From Thermomonospora echinospora (lineage in GTDB: Bacteria > Actinomycetota > Actinomycetes > Streptosporangiales > Streptosporangiaceae): a stretch of DNA of 64,000 nucleotides. The DNA is taken from the NCBI RefSeq assembly GCF_900108175.1, contig NZ_FNVO01000006.1:310001-374000 (forward strand), read 5' to 3'. The notes beneath the pieces were generated by a model. It saw only the letters and a list, made by a program, of their open reading frames with translations, searched no databases and was not told the DNA's origin. Below are positions 28,479-35,698 of this stretch, one piece after another. Position numbers and translations under genes: made by a program. Within the stretch, counting starts at the first letter, position 1. Every line of letters begins with the position of its first letter.

Positions 28479-28880
28479 TCAGGTGGTGATCAACGTCAGT
28501 CCTTCGTGGGTGGCGAAGTCTTCGAAGTCCTTGGCGTTCAGGGTGGCCAGCGGGAGGCCGTACGCCAAGGCGCAGGCGGCTATCCAGGAGTCGTTGGCCG
28601 GCCGGGGGCGGCCGCGGCGGATCGCGGCGGCGGAGATGTGGCCCCAGGTGATCGCGACGTCCTCCGTGTAGGGCAGGACGATCACGCCGTTCAGCCAGTG
28701 GCCGAGAGCCTCGCGGTTGCGGCGGCCCCACTGGCGCAGCTCGGCCCACTGGGTCAGTTCACCCAGGGTGATGAACGTGATGCAGGGCTGCTTGCCGATC
28801 AGGCGCGTCATCACCGGGGAGGGGACGCGGCGCTTGAGGCTCAGGGAGGCTACGTCGGTGTCGAGGACCACACGATCCAT
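28479..28880 (-). CDS. vapC: VapC-like PIN-domain ribonuclease toxin
   Basis: A 133-residue PIN domain. The four acidic residues are in place: Asp7/Asp9 in VVLDTDVASL, Glu in TLGELTQW, Asp in NDSWIAACAL and Asp in NAKDFEDF. VapC proteins cleave tRNA or rRNA and stop translation until VapB neutralises them. It follows the antitoxin gene with a 6-bp gap. The chromosomal position between tRNA-derived repeats fits an island-stabilising addiction module. Confidence 0.9.
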   Translation of the reverse strand: MDRVVLDTDVASLSLKRRVPSPVMTRLIGKQPCITFITLGELTQWAELRQWGRRNREALGHWLNGVIVLPYTEDVAITWGHISAAAIRRGRPRPANDSWIAACALAYGLPLATLNAKDFEDFATHEGLTLITT

Positions 28881-28886
28881 GGGTGA

Positions 28887-29093
28887 TCAGGCTAGGTCCG
28901 CTCGGCGCTCCGCCGCGACGTGTTCGAGGAAAGCGTCCAACTCCTCATCGGAGTCGAACACGCCGTCCTGGGCGAGATCATCGGCGGACTGGACCGGCCG
29001 GACGCTCTTGCGGCGCGCCAGTTCATCGAGCGACACCGAGCCGCCCAGCGGAGGCTCCGCCGCGTAGTCTGCGCTGCTCGTGGTCACCGTCAC
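28887..29093 (-). CDS. vapB: VapB-like antitoxin
   Basis: A 68-residue acidic protein beginning MTVTTSSADYAAEP. The C-terminal ADDLAQDGVFDSDEELDAFL is the kind of segment that wraps the partner PIN toxin; no clear AbrB or RHH DNA-binding motif is visible in the N-terminal part. Start GTG at 29093. It precedes vapC in the same operon. Confidence 0.75.
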   Translation of the reverse strand: MTVTTSSADYAAEPPLGGSVSLDELARRKSVRPVQSADDLAQDGVFDSDEELDAFLEHVAAERRADLA

Positions 29094-29150
29094 CCCAGAC
29101 TCTCTAAGGGCTGTCTAAGTGCTGTCCGACCAGTGTCTCATCCTGATGCC

Positions 29151-29182
29151 AGGTAGCGACAGATAAGGACAGGTAGCGACAG
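29151..29182. promoter_or_regulatory. Direct repeats upstream of vapBC
   Basis: AGGTAGCGACAG occurs at 29151-29162 and again at 29171-29182, 20 bp apart (about two helical turns), 58 bp before vapB. Such spacing suits a cooperative repressor such as a TA complex. No proof of binding. Confidence 0.4.
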
Positions 29183-29364
29183 GCACGCCCAGGACGAGTC
29201 CACGATCCAGGCACTGCGTCAGACTCAGAACCGCTCACAGGACCGCGCACCGCGTCGACCGGGTTGACCAAGATCCGGAGCATGCACGGAATGATCTTGC
29301 TGGTGGACGCGCGCTGGCGAGCGATCGCGGCAGGTCAAGCTGTACGGGGCCTGGTGGTTCACGG

Positions 29365-29421
29365 TCGGACTTCTAATCCGACGGTCGCAGGTTCGAATCC
29401 TGCCGGGCGCGCCTTCCTCAC
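29365..29421 (+). repeat. att-like direct repeat, right copy (tRNA-Arg 3' fragment)
   Basis: An exact 57-bp copy of 25547-25603, containing the 3' half of tRNA-Arg but no 5' half or D arm, so it is not a functional tRNA. Similarity to the tRNA's downstream flank continues with small gaps to about 29456. It defines an element of about 3.8 kb. No integrase gene lies between the copies. Confidence 0.85.
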
Positions 29422-29510
29422 CAGGAAAACCCCTACGACCAGGGGAACGCGCTTTCTCCGCTGATCGCCCAGGTGCAGCCGCAGACCGCCGTCAGCAGCG
29501 CCCACGGAAC

Positions 29511-29576
29511 GATCTTGGTGGTGTTCACGCGGGTCAGCACGGGCAGCAGAGAGGTCCTGAACGATTCCGGGGCCTG
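29511..29576 (+). repeat. Diverged repeat A
   Basis: This segment (GATCTTGGTGGTGTTCACGC...) aligns over about 66 bp with 32836-32903, including the shared end TTCCGGGGCCTG. A third, shorter match is at about 29291-29310. The 29094-29920 gap otherwise contains only the tRNA fragment and no supported gene. Confidence 0.6.
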
Positions 29577-29920
29577 TACGCGGGGTCGTCATCACGCCGC
29601 CGATGCGCCCTCAACACGTTGGTCTGCGGCCTCGCGTTCCCCGTCGGTGCACCACCCGGCGCACCACAGACACAAGACCGCCTATCGAGAAGTCTCCACG
29701 CTTTGAGGGGATTGCCATACCCTCATCCTAGAAAATCAGCAGAGACGACTCAGAGCCGAGCATATCTAGGAACACGAGTGCGCAATCATGTGCGAAGCAA
29801 CGAGACCCAATGAGCACGGAATCCCCTGACCACAAGTCGGATGGCTGCATTGGCGCAGGCCATGTCGCATGTTTCCAAAAAACCCAGCCTGTAGGCCGGT
29901 TTGTCTGCTACAAAATAGGC

Positions 29921-30406
29921 ATGACCATCTTCTTCTGCGCCAAGTGCGGGGCCGCGCTCACACAGGAGCTTGAGGCACTGCCAAGTGTTCCTGAGATCGA
30001 GGATCTCAATAACAGACGAGATCCCAAGACTCGACGGGCACCGTCCACGGTTCCGCTCGGCTACTATGCGATCGAGACGGAACCATGGGGTGCGCCCTAC
30101 GTCCCAGCGCAGGGACAGAAGAAACCCAAGCCCGCACAGCCACGCGGTCCAGTCATGATCATCGGTGGCACATTTGTGATCTCCGCCGGAGTGACCAACA
30201 GCGTGGTGGTAAATCCGGATGACGCGCCGCACCTCCGGCCATTGACCGACGGGGCCAACAGCCTCGGTTGCTGTGGACCCTCAGGCGAATACGGACTCAA
30301 TCGCGCCTGTCCTTGCGGTGCACCCATCGCCACCCTAACCGCGGATTGCATGGGCCCATACGAGCTCCACCTAGATCCCGTACGGGCATACGCCTTCGAT
30401 CAGTGA
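29921..30406 (+). CDS. Zinc-ribbon hypothetical protein (actinobacterial family)
   Basis: A 161-residue protein beginning MTIFFCAKCGAALTQELEAL. It has CxxC near the N-terminus and Cys-rich SLGCCGPSGEYGLNRACPCG near the C-terminus, consistent with a zinc site, plus VNPDDAPHLRPL and the ending ELHLDPVRAY. The pattern matches a recurring actinobacterial family of unknown role. Codon use is visibly less GC-biased than in neighbouring genes, suggesting transfer. A TACAAA/AAAATA -10-like box directly upstream suggests a leaderless transcript. Confidence 0.7.
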   Translation: MTIFFCAKCGAALTQELEALPSVPEIEDLNNRRDPKTRRAPSTVPLGYYAIETEPWGAPYVPAQGQKKPKPAQPRGPVMIIGGTFVISAGVTNSVVVNPDDAPHLRPLTDGANSLGCCGPSGEYGLNRACPCGAPIATLTADCMGPYELHLDPVRAYAFDQ

Positions 30407-30602
30407 ATCCAGCCCCGTGGTCGACCATGCCCGGCCTCAGCTCACGTGTCACGCACATGAGCTTGCGCTCATGCGCGAGACGTCAGAAGCGTTGAGGGCC
30501 GGAACTCCCGGCCAGGAGATGCCCCGCCCCTCGTGCAGTCCTAACGGGTGGACCATCGCACCGCAGCGCGGAAGACTCGCCATGAAGCCGGGGGTAAGCA
30601 GC

Positions 30603-30649
30603 TAGCCCGACACGTTGCCGAATTGGGCTGTTTGGGATCAAGGTGGCGG
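30603..30649 (+). repeat. Dispersed repeat, copy 2
   Basis: The 47-bp partner of 25692-25738 (41 of 47 identical). It lies outside the tRNA-flanked island, just past the stop of a DUF2625-like relic. The 30407-30602 stretch contains nothing else I can assign. Confidence 0.7.
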
Positions 30650-30702
30650 CGCAAGCGCCGCCTCTACGGTCGCCGGTGGCGGTCAGGCGTGGGCACCTTC
30701 GG

Positions 30703-30880
30703 TCAGTTACAGGGCGCCGCCTCGGTTTCCCACCCAGGCCAGCGCAAGGTGTCGTAGAACTGCGTCAGCGAACCGGTGAGCACGGCGTACGGCCAGTCGG
30801 CGTACCCCTGCTCCAAGTCCAGCCAGTCGAGATCATACGGGCCGAAGCAGTGGACGGTCGGTGGCGCTCCCGGACTGGTC
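30703..30880 (-). pseudogene. C-terminal relic of a DUF2625 protein
   Basis: The minus strand encodes VHCFGPYDLDWLDLEQGYAD followed by WPYAVLTGSLTQFYDTLRWP and GWE, then a stop. The FGP...LDW pattern and the FYDTLRWPGWE ending are hallmarks of DUF2625. No N-terminal half or start codon is present, and the frame is closed by the stop of the membrane-protein gene upstream, so it is a fragment. Confidence 0.6.
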
Positions 30881-30906
30881 GACGCCCAGGTCGCCGATGA
30901 CGGATG

Positions 30907-31452
30907 TCAGCTTGTTCTCGGGGCGAGGTCGATGTACTCCCCGTCAAGGTGAGGTGCAGCGATGTCCTGACGCGCATACAGTCGCACGAGCGCCTGCCCG
31001 TCCCACAGCACCAGGCAGGGAAGACGCTCCGCCGTGGTCAGCCGGGCAATATCGGTCGAGGGGACCACACCCCAATACCATCGCGCAGGATCGATTCGAT
31101 CCGGAAGTTCCAACTCCAACTCCATGTGCATGATGAGGTTCTTTTTGCGGGCGCCCGGGCCGGGGTCCCGGTAATTGACGACACGAGCCGCCCCGCGGAT
31201 TCCCTGCTCGGCGAAACGTCGGTCGAATTGCGCCTGAACATTCTTGGCCTCACGACCGAACAGCGTGAACCCCACGAAAGAGAACACCAAGGTGGCAATG
31301 ATTCCTACTTGGAGGGCAAGCCAGCCCGTCCCACCTGAGATCACATCGGTGAATCTGGCCAGCACCACGGCGCCAATTCCGCCGAGAAACGACACGATGG
31401 CCGCCATAACAGCACCAAGGAGGGGTATGCGCAGACTTTTCCCTTGCATCAT
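30907..31452 (-). CDS. Membrane protein with two N-terminal helices
   Basis: A 181-residue protein starting MMQGKSLRIPLLGAVMAAIV. Two hydrophobic segments (about residues 8-32 and 42-64) precede a cytoplasmic domain with RGAARVVNYRDPGPGARKKN and a Trp/Leu-rich end. The domain looks like the small beta domain of many actinobacterial membrane proteins of unknown function. The start could be either of two adjacent ATGs (31452 or 31449). The long upstream frame is low-quality sequence. Confidence 0.6.
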   Translation of the reverse strand: MMQGKSLRIPLLGAVMAAIVSFLGGIGAVVLARFTDVISGGTGWLALQVGIIATLVFSFVGFTLFGREAKNVQAQFDRRFAEQGIRGAARVVNYRDPGPGARKKNLIMHMELELELPDRIDPARWYWGVVPSTDIARLTTAERLPCLVLWDGQALVRLYARQDIAAPHLDGEYIDLAPRTS

Positions 31453-31733
31453 GCCCCTAGAGGCTACCAGGGGATCCAGTTTCCACCTAGCCGTGCTGTG
31501 CCGCCAAAATGGGGGCGTGCGGCACGGGATCGTGTTCACGTTCCCTTCCGGGGTGGCCTGGCGGGACGGTCCGGGCCGGGCGTGCGCCCTGGGACCAGTC
31601 CCGGTCCGGCCGCCCGGCTCCGCCGGCCGGAGCGTGCGGCGTGGACGCCGGCCGCCGGGCGGTGAACCGTCGAGCCGTGTCCCCTCCACGACCGGCCTGA
31701 TCAGACTGTTCTCGGTGAGGGGCGTCGCTGGGC

Positions 31734-32078
31734 TCAGTCGCGCTCTGGAGGCCATCGACGGACGTGTTCCAGCGCCAGCTCACGACATGTCGGGCAGGAC
31801 TTCTCCCGGTCGGTATAGAAGGGATGCCGGTAGATTTCGACCTTCTCACCAGGCAGGCCGCAGAGCGTGCCCTCATAGGTGGCGGCGTGCTCGATCTCCG
31901 ACCGGCGAGTCGAGCCGGCAGCCCAACGCCCGACGAGTGGGCCGAAGAGGCGGCGGCGGGGAGCCTCACCGGCTCGCTTGGTGTAGGTCACGTCGCAAGC
32001 CGGGCAACGAAGCCGCCGGGTGCGGCGGTCGACATGGCCACGCGGAACCAGGTCACCACCACAGAACTCGCAGCGCAT
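31734..32078 (-). CDS. Zinc-ribbon hypothetical protein
   Basis: A 114-residue protein starting MRCEFCGGDLVPRGHVDRRT, with CxxC pairs at residues 3-6 and 25-28 (LRCPACD) and another near the C-terminus (CPTCRELAL), enough for one or two zinc sites. Charged and soluble. No known family recognised. In the accessory region next to other zinc-ribbon proteins. The 31453-31733 stretch shows no supported gene. Confidence 0.5.
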   Translation of the reverse strand: MRCEFCGGDLVPRGHVDRRTRRLRCPACDVTYTKRAGEAPRRRLFGPLVGRWAAGSTRRSEIEHAATYEGTLCGLPGEKVEIYRHPFYTDREKSCPTCRELALEHVRRWPPERD

Positions 32079-32180
32079 ACAGCCAGGGTGACAGGAACAT
32101 CCGATGCACGCTCACCTTGCCCCTGCCGACCGCGAACGCCGTGGGCTACTGGCGTCCGGCCAGACGGCAGTTGATCCCTA

Positions 32181-32621
32181 TCACGATATGTTGCGGGAGT
32201 TGTAGCCCTGCATATGCGGCAGCCGTTCGGGTGAGGCCGGACCGAACTCATCGATGTTCCAAGCGATGATCCGGCGCGGATGGATGCGGAGCGTCTCGTT
32301 GTCGAACACCGGCATCAGCGGCGGGTCGAGGGGCACGATCTCAACTCGTCCGCGAATCTCAATGCCGCACCCCCTCTGGCCGATCGGGTTGGGCTCGTCG
32401 GACTCACCGTCCACGATGAAGGAGACCCGTGGGTCAGCCTGGACGTTGCGGAACTTCTGGCTACGGGTCAACGCAGGGCCGCCGATGTCGAGGGTTCCAG
32501 CGTCAGCGTTGACCCAGAAGGCCACAGGATGAATCTGTGGTGCTCCATCCGGCCCGATGGTCGCCAAGCGACCCAACGGATGTTCGACCAGATACGTGAG
32601 CTCAGCCTCAGTGAAGGTCAT
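32181..32621 (-). CDS. PPOX-class F420-dependent enzyme
   Basis: A 146-residue split-beta-barrel protein of the pyridoxamine-phosphate-oxidase superfamily. Typical sequence: LATIGPDGAPQIHPVAFWV, LTRSQKFRNVQADPRVSFIVD and RGRVEIVP. Actinobacterial members of this size use F420 to reduce quinones, biliverdin or aflatoxin-like substrates. The ATG at 32621 directly precedes TFTEAELTYL, the conserved start. A 14-bp palindrome overlaps the promoter. Confidence 0.88.
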   Translation of the reverse strand: MTFTEAELTYLVEHPLGRLATIGPDGAPQIHPVAFWVNADAGTLDIGGPALTRSQKFRNVQADPRVSFIVDGESDEPNPIGQRGCGIEIRGRVEIVPLDPPLMPVFDNETLRIHPRRIIAWNIDEFGPASPERLPHMQGYNSRNIS

Positions 32622-32641
32622 GCCACCAGCCTGATACCTCA

Positions 32642-32655
32642 ACCTCAATTGAGGT
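32642..32655. promoter_or_regulatory. Palindromic operator at the PPOX gene promoter
   Basis: ACCTCAATTGAGGT is a perfect palindrome 21 bp before the start codon. On the minus strand it overlaps a -35-like TTGACC (32658-32653) followed after 16 bp by TATCAG. The position points to repression or MerR/SoxR-type activation; the regulator is unknown. A further TTGAGGT lies alongside. Confidence 0.55.
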
Positions 32656-32835
32656 CAAGCCTCATTCCAGTACAGCCAGACGCATGGGCCCACCCGGAAC
32701 TCGGTCAGGTCTGGTACGTCGTGAGGCTGACGGCAATGACGGCAACAGGAACGACACCCCTCGCGCACTAACGGCCTTGAGCCGCAGGACATCCCGAAAG
32801 GGGACTCTGATCACCTTGAATGGGAACAAACTGAT

Positions 32836-32903
32836 GATCTTGCTGGCGTTCGTGCAGGTCAGCGCCGGGAGGCAGACAGGCCCCGGAACGGTTCCGGGGC
32901 CTG
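32836..32903 (+). repeat. Diverged repeat B, containing a hairpin
   Basis: Aligns with repeat A at 29511-29576. Its end, CAGGCCCCGGAACGGTTCCGGGGCCTG split as two 13-bp perfect arms around one base (32877-32903), is a strong hairpin that also serves as a terminator for the minus-strand membrane protein ending at 32920. The 32656-32835 stretch has no supported gene. Confidence 0.6.
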
Positions 32904-32919
32904 ATAGAACGTGTTTCAG

Positions 32920-33777
32920 TCAACCGTCCCCCACGGTGCCGGGGGCGGGCTCATGGCGGGGGCGCAGTGCGTTCACCGCGGGCGCGGCGTCGTCGGCGAA
33001 GAAGCGGATCGTGCGGACCTGGGCACGGCGGCCGAAGGGGCGTACGGCGGTGACCGGTTCGGTCAGTTCGATGACCAGGTTGGTCTGGGAGGCCACTGCC
33101 ACGGTGAGCCGGTCGCCGTCCACCTTCACCATGCCGCTCTCGTCGTAGCTGCGGACGTGCCGTACCTCGGCGATCAGCTCGCGGGGGACGTGCAGGTCGA
33201 AGAACGCGCCGTAGCGGATGCGCACCCCGTCGGTGGAGACGACGTGGGGCCGGGTGATGCAGGCCGCGACGACCGCCAGCACGGCCAGGATCGTGTAGGC
33301 GTCGATCACGAAGACCACGGCGCGCAGGCCGGCAGGTACGCCGAGCGCCCGCAGCACGATCTCCACGCCCACCAGTTCCACGACCATCGCGAACAGGAAC
33401 ATCAGCATCGTGGAGGTCTGCGCGCGGGAGTAGGAGACGGCGACGGCGCCGGGCGGCACGCCGTGGCGGCGGCGGGCGACCCACAGCGCGAGGCTGACCA
33501 TGCCCTTGGAGTCGAAGCCCACGATCCGCCGCACCTGTTCGGGGACCAGCCGTTCCCAGGCGCCGCGCAACGCCGCCCGGCGGTCCGCGCCCGCCCGGCG
33601 TTCGGCCCGGAACAGCCGGTATCCGGCCGCCGCCTCCAGCACGAGCACGGCCAGGACACCGACCTCGACCGCCACGACCACCGGGTGGGGCAGGGGGACC
33701 CCGGACACGAGCAGGACCGCGAGCACCAGCTCCGCGGGCACCATGGCGAACAGCGCGGCACGCGCGACCCTCAACAT
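32920..33777 (-). CDS. Four-helix membrane protein, partner of a MerR regulator
   Basis: A 285-residue protein with membrane segments at about residues 4-24, 28-48, 125-150 and 160-180, then a cytoplasmic domain resembling a PH-like fold (GVRIRYGAFFDLHVPRELIA...RSYDESGMVKVDGDRLTVAVA). The ATG at 33777 overlaps the end of merR by 7 bp behind a GGAGAGGG site, so the two are co-translated. It may be the target regulated by the MerR protein. Function unknown. Confidence 0.75.
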   Translation of the reverse strand: MLRVARAALFAMVPAELVLAVLLVSGVPLPHPVVVAVEVGVLAVLVLEAAAGYRLFRAERRAGADRRAALRGAWERLVPEQVRRIVGFDSKGMVSLALWVARRRHGVPPGAVAVSYSRAQTSTMLMFLFAMVVELVGVEIVLRALGVPAGLRAVVFVIDAYTILAVLAVVAACITRPHVVSTDGVRIRYGAFFDLHVPRELIAEVRHVRSYDESGMVKVDGDRLTVAVASQTNLVIELTEPVTAVRPFGRRAQVRTIRFFADDAAPAVNALRPRHEPAPGTVGDG

Positions 33778-34529
33778 CTCACCCTCTCCTTCAGCATGAT
33801 CACCACCAGCCGGAAGACCTCCGCCTGCGCGGCCGACAGTTCCTCCCACATCGCCTCCATCCAGTGGTCGGTCGCGGGGTCTTCGAGACTGCCGATCATC
33901 ACCGACGCCATCTCGTCGGGGATGTAGGCGGCCACGTCGTCGGCGAGGGCGGCGACGCGGGGATCGCCGACACCGGCGTCGGCGATCTCGTCCAGCCGCG
34001 CGTAGAGGGCCCGGCCCTGCTCGGAGACCGCGGGCTCGGTGAACGGCCGCAACAGCTCGACGAACTCGGCCCGGTCGGCAGGATCGGCCCCAGTGTCGGC
34101 CAGCGCCAGCAGCCCGCGGTCGAACTCGGCGAACGTCGAGCCCTCGGTAGAGAGCCCGCGCAGTACCGCCGCCATGTCGGGCGAGACCGTCGAGTCGGGG
34201 TGCAGCGAAGTCTCCGCCAGCAGCGCCGCCAGCCGCTTCCGCCTGGCCTCGATGGCCCGCTGCTGCCGGGCCAGGTCGGCGTCCAGTTCCAGCAGCACCT
34301 CCCGCAGCTCCCGGCCCCGGTCGTCGGCCAGAACGTCGCGGATCTCGTCCAGCGACAGGCCCAGCTCGGCCAGCCGGCGCACGCGGGCCAGAGCCACCGC
34401 GTCCCGCAGCCGGTACTCCCGATAGCCGTTGGCCAGCCGTTCGGGCTCGGGCAGAAGGCCCAGGTGGTGGTAGTGGCGCACGGTACGGGTGGACACCCCG
34501 ACCAGCGCCGCGAGTTCGCCGATCCGCAT
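33771..34529 (-). CDS. MerR-family transcriptional regulator
   Basis: A 252-residue regulator. The winged helix MRIGELAALVGVSTRTVRHY is the MerR N-terminus, a coiled-coil follows (about residues 75-120), and a C-terminal effector domain of about 120 residues lacks cysteines useful for metal sensing, suggesting a drug or organic ligand. Its own promoter has TTGACC (34566-34561) and TTCTAC (34542-34537) separated by 18 bp with internal dyad sequence, the long spacing that MerR proteins correct. Autoregulation is likely. Confidence 0.88.
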   Translation of the reverse strand: MRIGELAALVGVSTRTVRHYHHLGLLPEPERLANGYREYRLRDAVALARVRRLAELGLSLDEIRDVLADDRGRELREVLLELDADLARQQRAIEARRKRLAALLAETSLHPDSTVSPDMAAVLRGLSTEGSTFAEFDRGLLALADTGADPADRAEFVELLRPFTEPAVSEQGRALYARLDEIADAGVGDPRVAALADDVAAYIPDEMASVMIGSLEDPATDHWMEAMWEELSAAQAEVFRLVVIMLKERVRC

Positions 34530-34665
34530 GCCCCCAGTAGAAACGTTGACGCTACGACAAGGTCAAGCTCGGGCACGGCCCGCCGGTCCCACGGCCGGAA
34601 TGATGGGCGGGTCGTGGGGTACGCACGGGGTTTCGGAAGGCCGTGGGTGAACGGGGTGAGGTCGC

Positions 34666-35634
34666 ATGAGGATGAAGGGGAAGGTGGTCGTCGTCACCGG
34701 GGCGTCCAGTGGCATCGGGCTGGCGACCGCGCTGGCGTTCGCGGCGCGGGAGGCGTCGGTCGTGCTCGCGGCCCGCCGTAAGGGCGTGCTCGAACAGGTG
34801 GCCGCCGACTGTGAGGAGCAGGGCGGTTCCGCTCTGGCGGTGCCGACCGACATGACCGATCTGAAGGCCGTGGAGGAGTTGGCGCGGCGGGCGGTGGAGC
34901 GGTTCGGGCGGATCGACGTGTGGGTGAACTGTGCGGCGGTCGGCATCTACGGGCCATTCACCGAGACCCCGCTGGAGGATTTCCGCCGGGTGCTGGACGT
35001 GAACATCATGGGCTACGTCCACGGGGCCAGGGCGGTGCTGCCGTACCTGCGGGAGCAGGGCGAGGGCGTCATCGTGAACGTGGCGTCGATCGCGGGGGTC
35101 CTCTCCCAGCCCTACGCGCACGCCTACTCGATGTCGAAGTTCGCGGTCCGTGCCATGAGTGCGAGCCTGCGGCAGGAGCTGGCGTTGGAGGGCGCTCGGG
35201 GCATCAAGGTCTGCACGGTGCTGCCCGCGGCCATCGACACGCCGTTCTTCCAGCACGCGGCCAACTACACCGGCCGCAAGGTGCGGGCGATGCCGCCGAT
35301 CTACACGCCCGAACGGGTCGCCCACGCGATCGTCGACCTGGTGCGGGTGCCGCGTCGTGAGGTCGTCGTGGGCCCGGCGGGGCGTGGCCTGGTGCTGCAG
35401 TCCCGGTTCACACCCGGCCTGGTGGAGCGGATGATGGCCCGGCAGGTGGACCGCACCCATCTGTCGCGGAAGGAGGCGGCGCCGGCCACGTCCGGCAGCC
35501 TGTACGCGCCAAAGGACGACCGGGGAACGGTCGGAGGCGGCTGGCACGGCAAGCGCAAGACGGCCGTACGCCGGGGAATGGCGCTGGCCGCCCTGGCCGG
35601 TGGCGCCGCCGGCGCCCGACGCCTGCTCCGCTGA
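34666..35634 (+). CDS. Short-chain dehydrogenase/reductase (SDR)
   Basis: A 322-residue SDR. The NAD(P) motif is VVTGASSGIGLATALAFAAR, the active site is VASIAG with YSMSK (Tyr and Lys), and the N-terminal strand begins MRMKGKVVVVTG. A C-terminal extension of about 60 residues is basic and ends in a hydrophobic tail ([18 protein letters not shown]), which may anchor it to the membrane. Substrate unknown. Convergent with a small gene whose start has the same kind of Ala-rich hydrophobic segment. Confidence 0.9.
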   Translation: MRMKGKVVVVTGASSGIGLATALAFAAREASVVLAARRKGVLEQVAADCEEQGGSALAVPTDMTDLKAVEELARRAVERFGRIDVWVNCAAVGIYGPFTETPLEDFRRVLDVNIMGYVHGARAVLPYLREQGEGVIVNVASIAGVLSQPYAHAYSMSKFAVRAMSASLRQELALEGARGIKVCTVLPAAIDTPFFQHAANYTGRKVRAMPPIYTPERVAHAIVDLVRVPRREVVVGPAGRGLVLQSRFTPGLVERMMARQVDRTHLSRKEAAPATSGSLYAPKDDRGTVGGGWHGKRKTAVRRGMALAALAGGAAGARRLLR

Positions 35635-35698
35635 ACGGGCCAACGGGCCGGACAGGCTGAGCCGGGCTGAACAGGCTAAGCGGGGTGGGGCACGGCCC

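Noticed and set aside
29264-29464. Plus-strand frame containing the tRNA fragment
   Set aside because: The frame crosses the att repeat and has no protein character.
32905-32918. A second match to TNNAACNNGTTNNA (TAGAACGTGTTTCA)
   Set aside because: It lies past the 3' end of a gene next to a terminator, not in a promoter, and is not a palindrome beyond the core.
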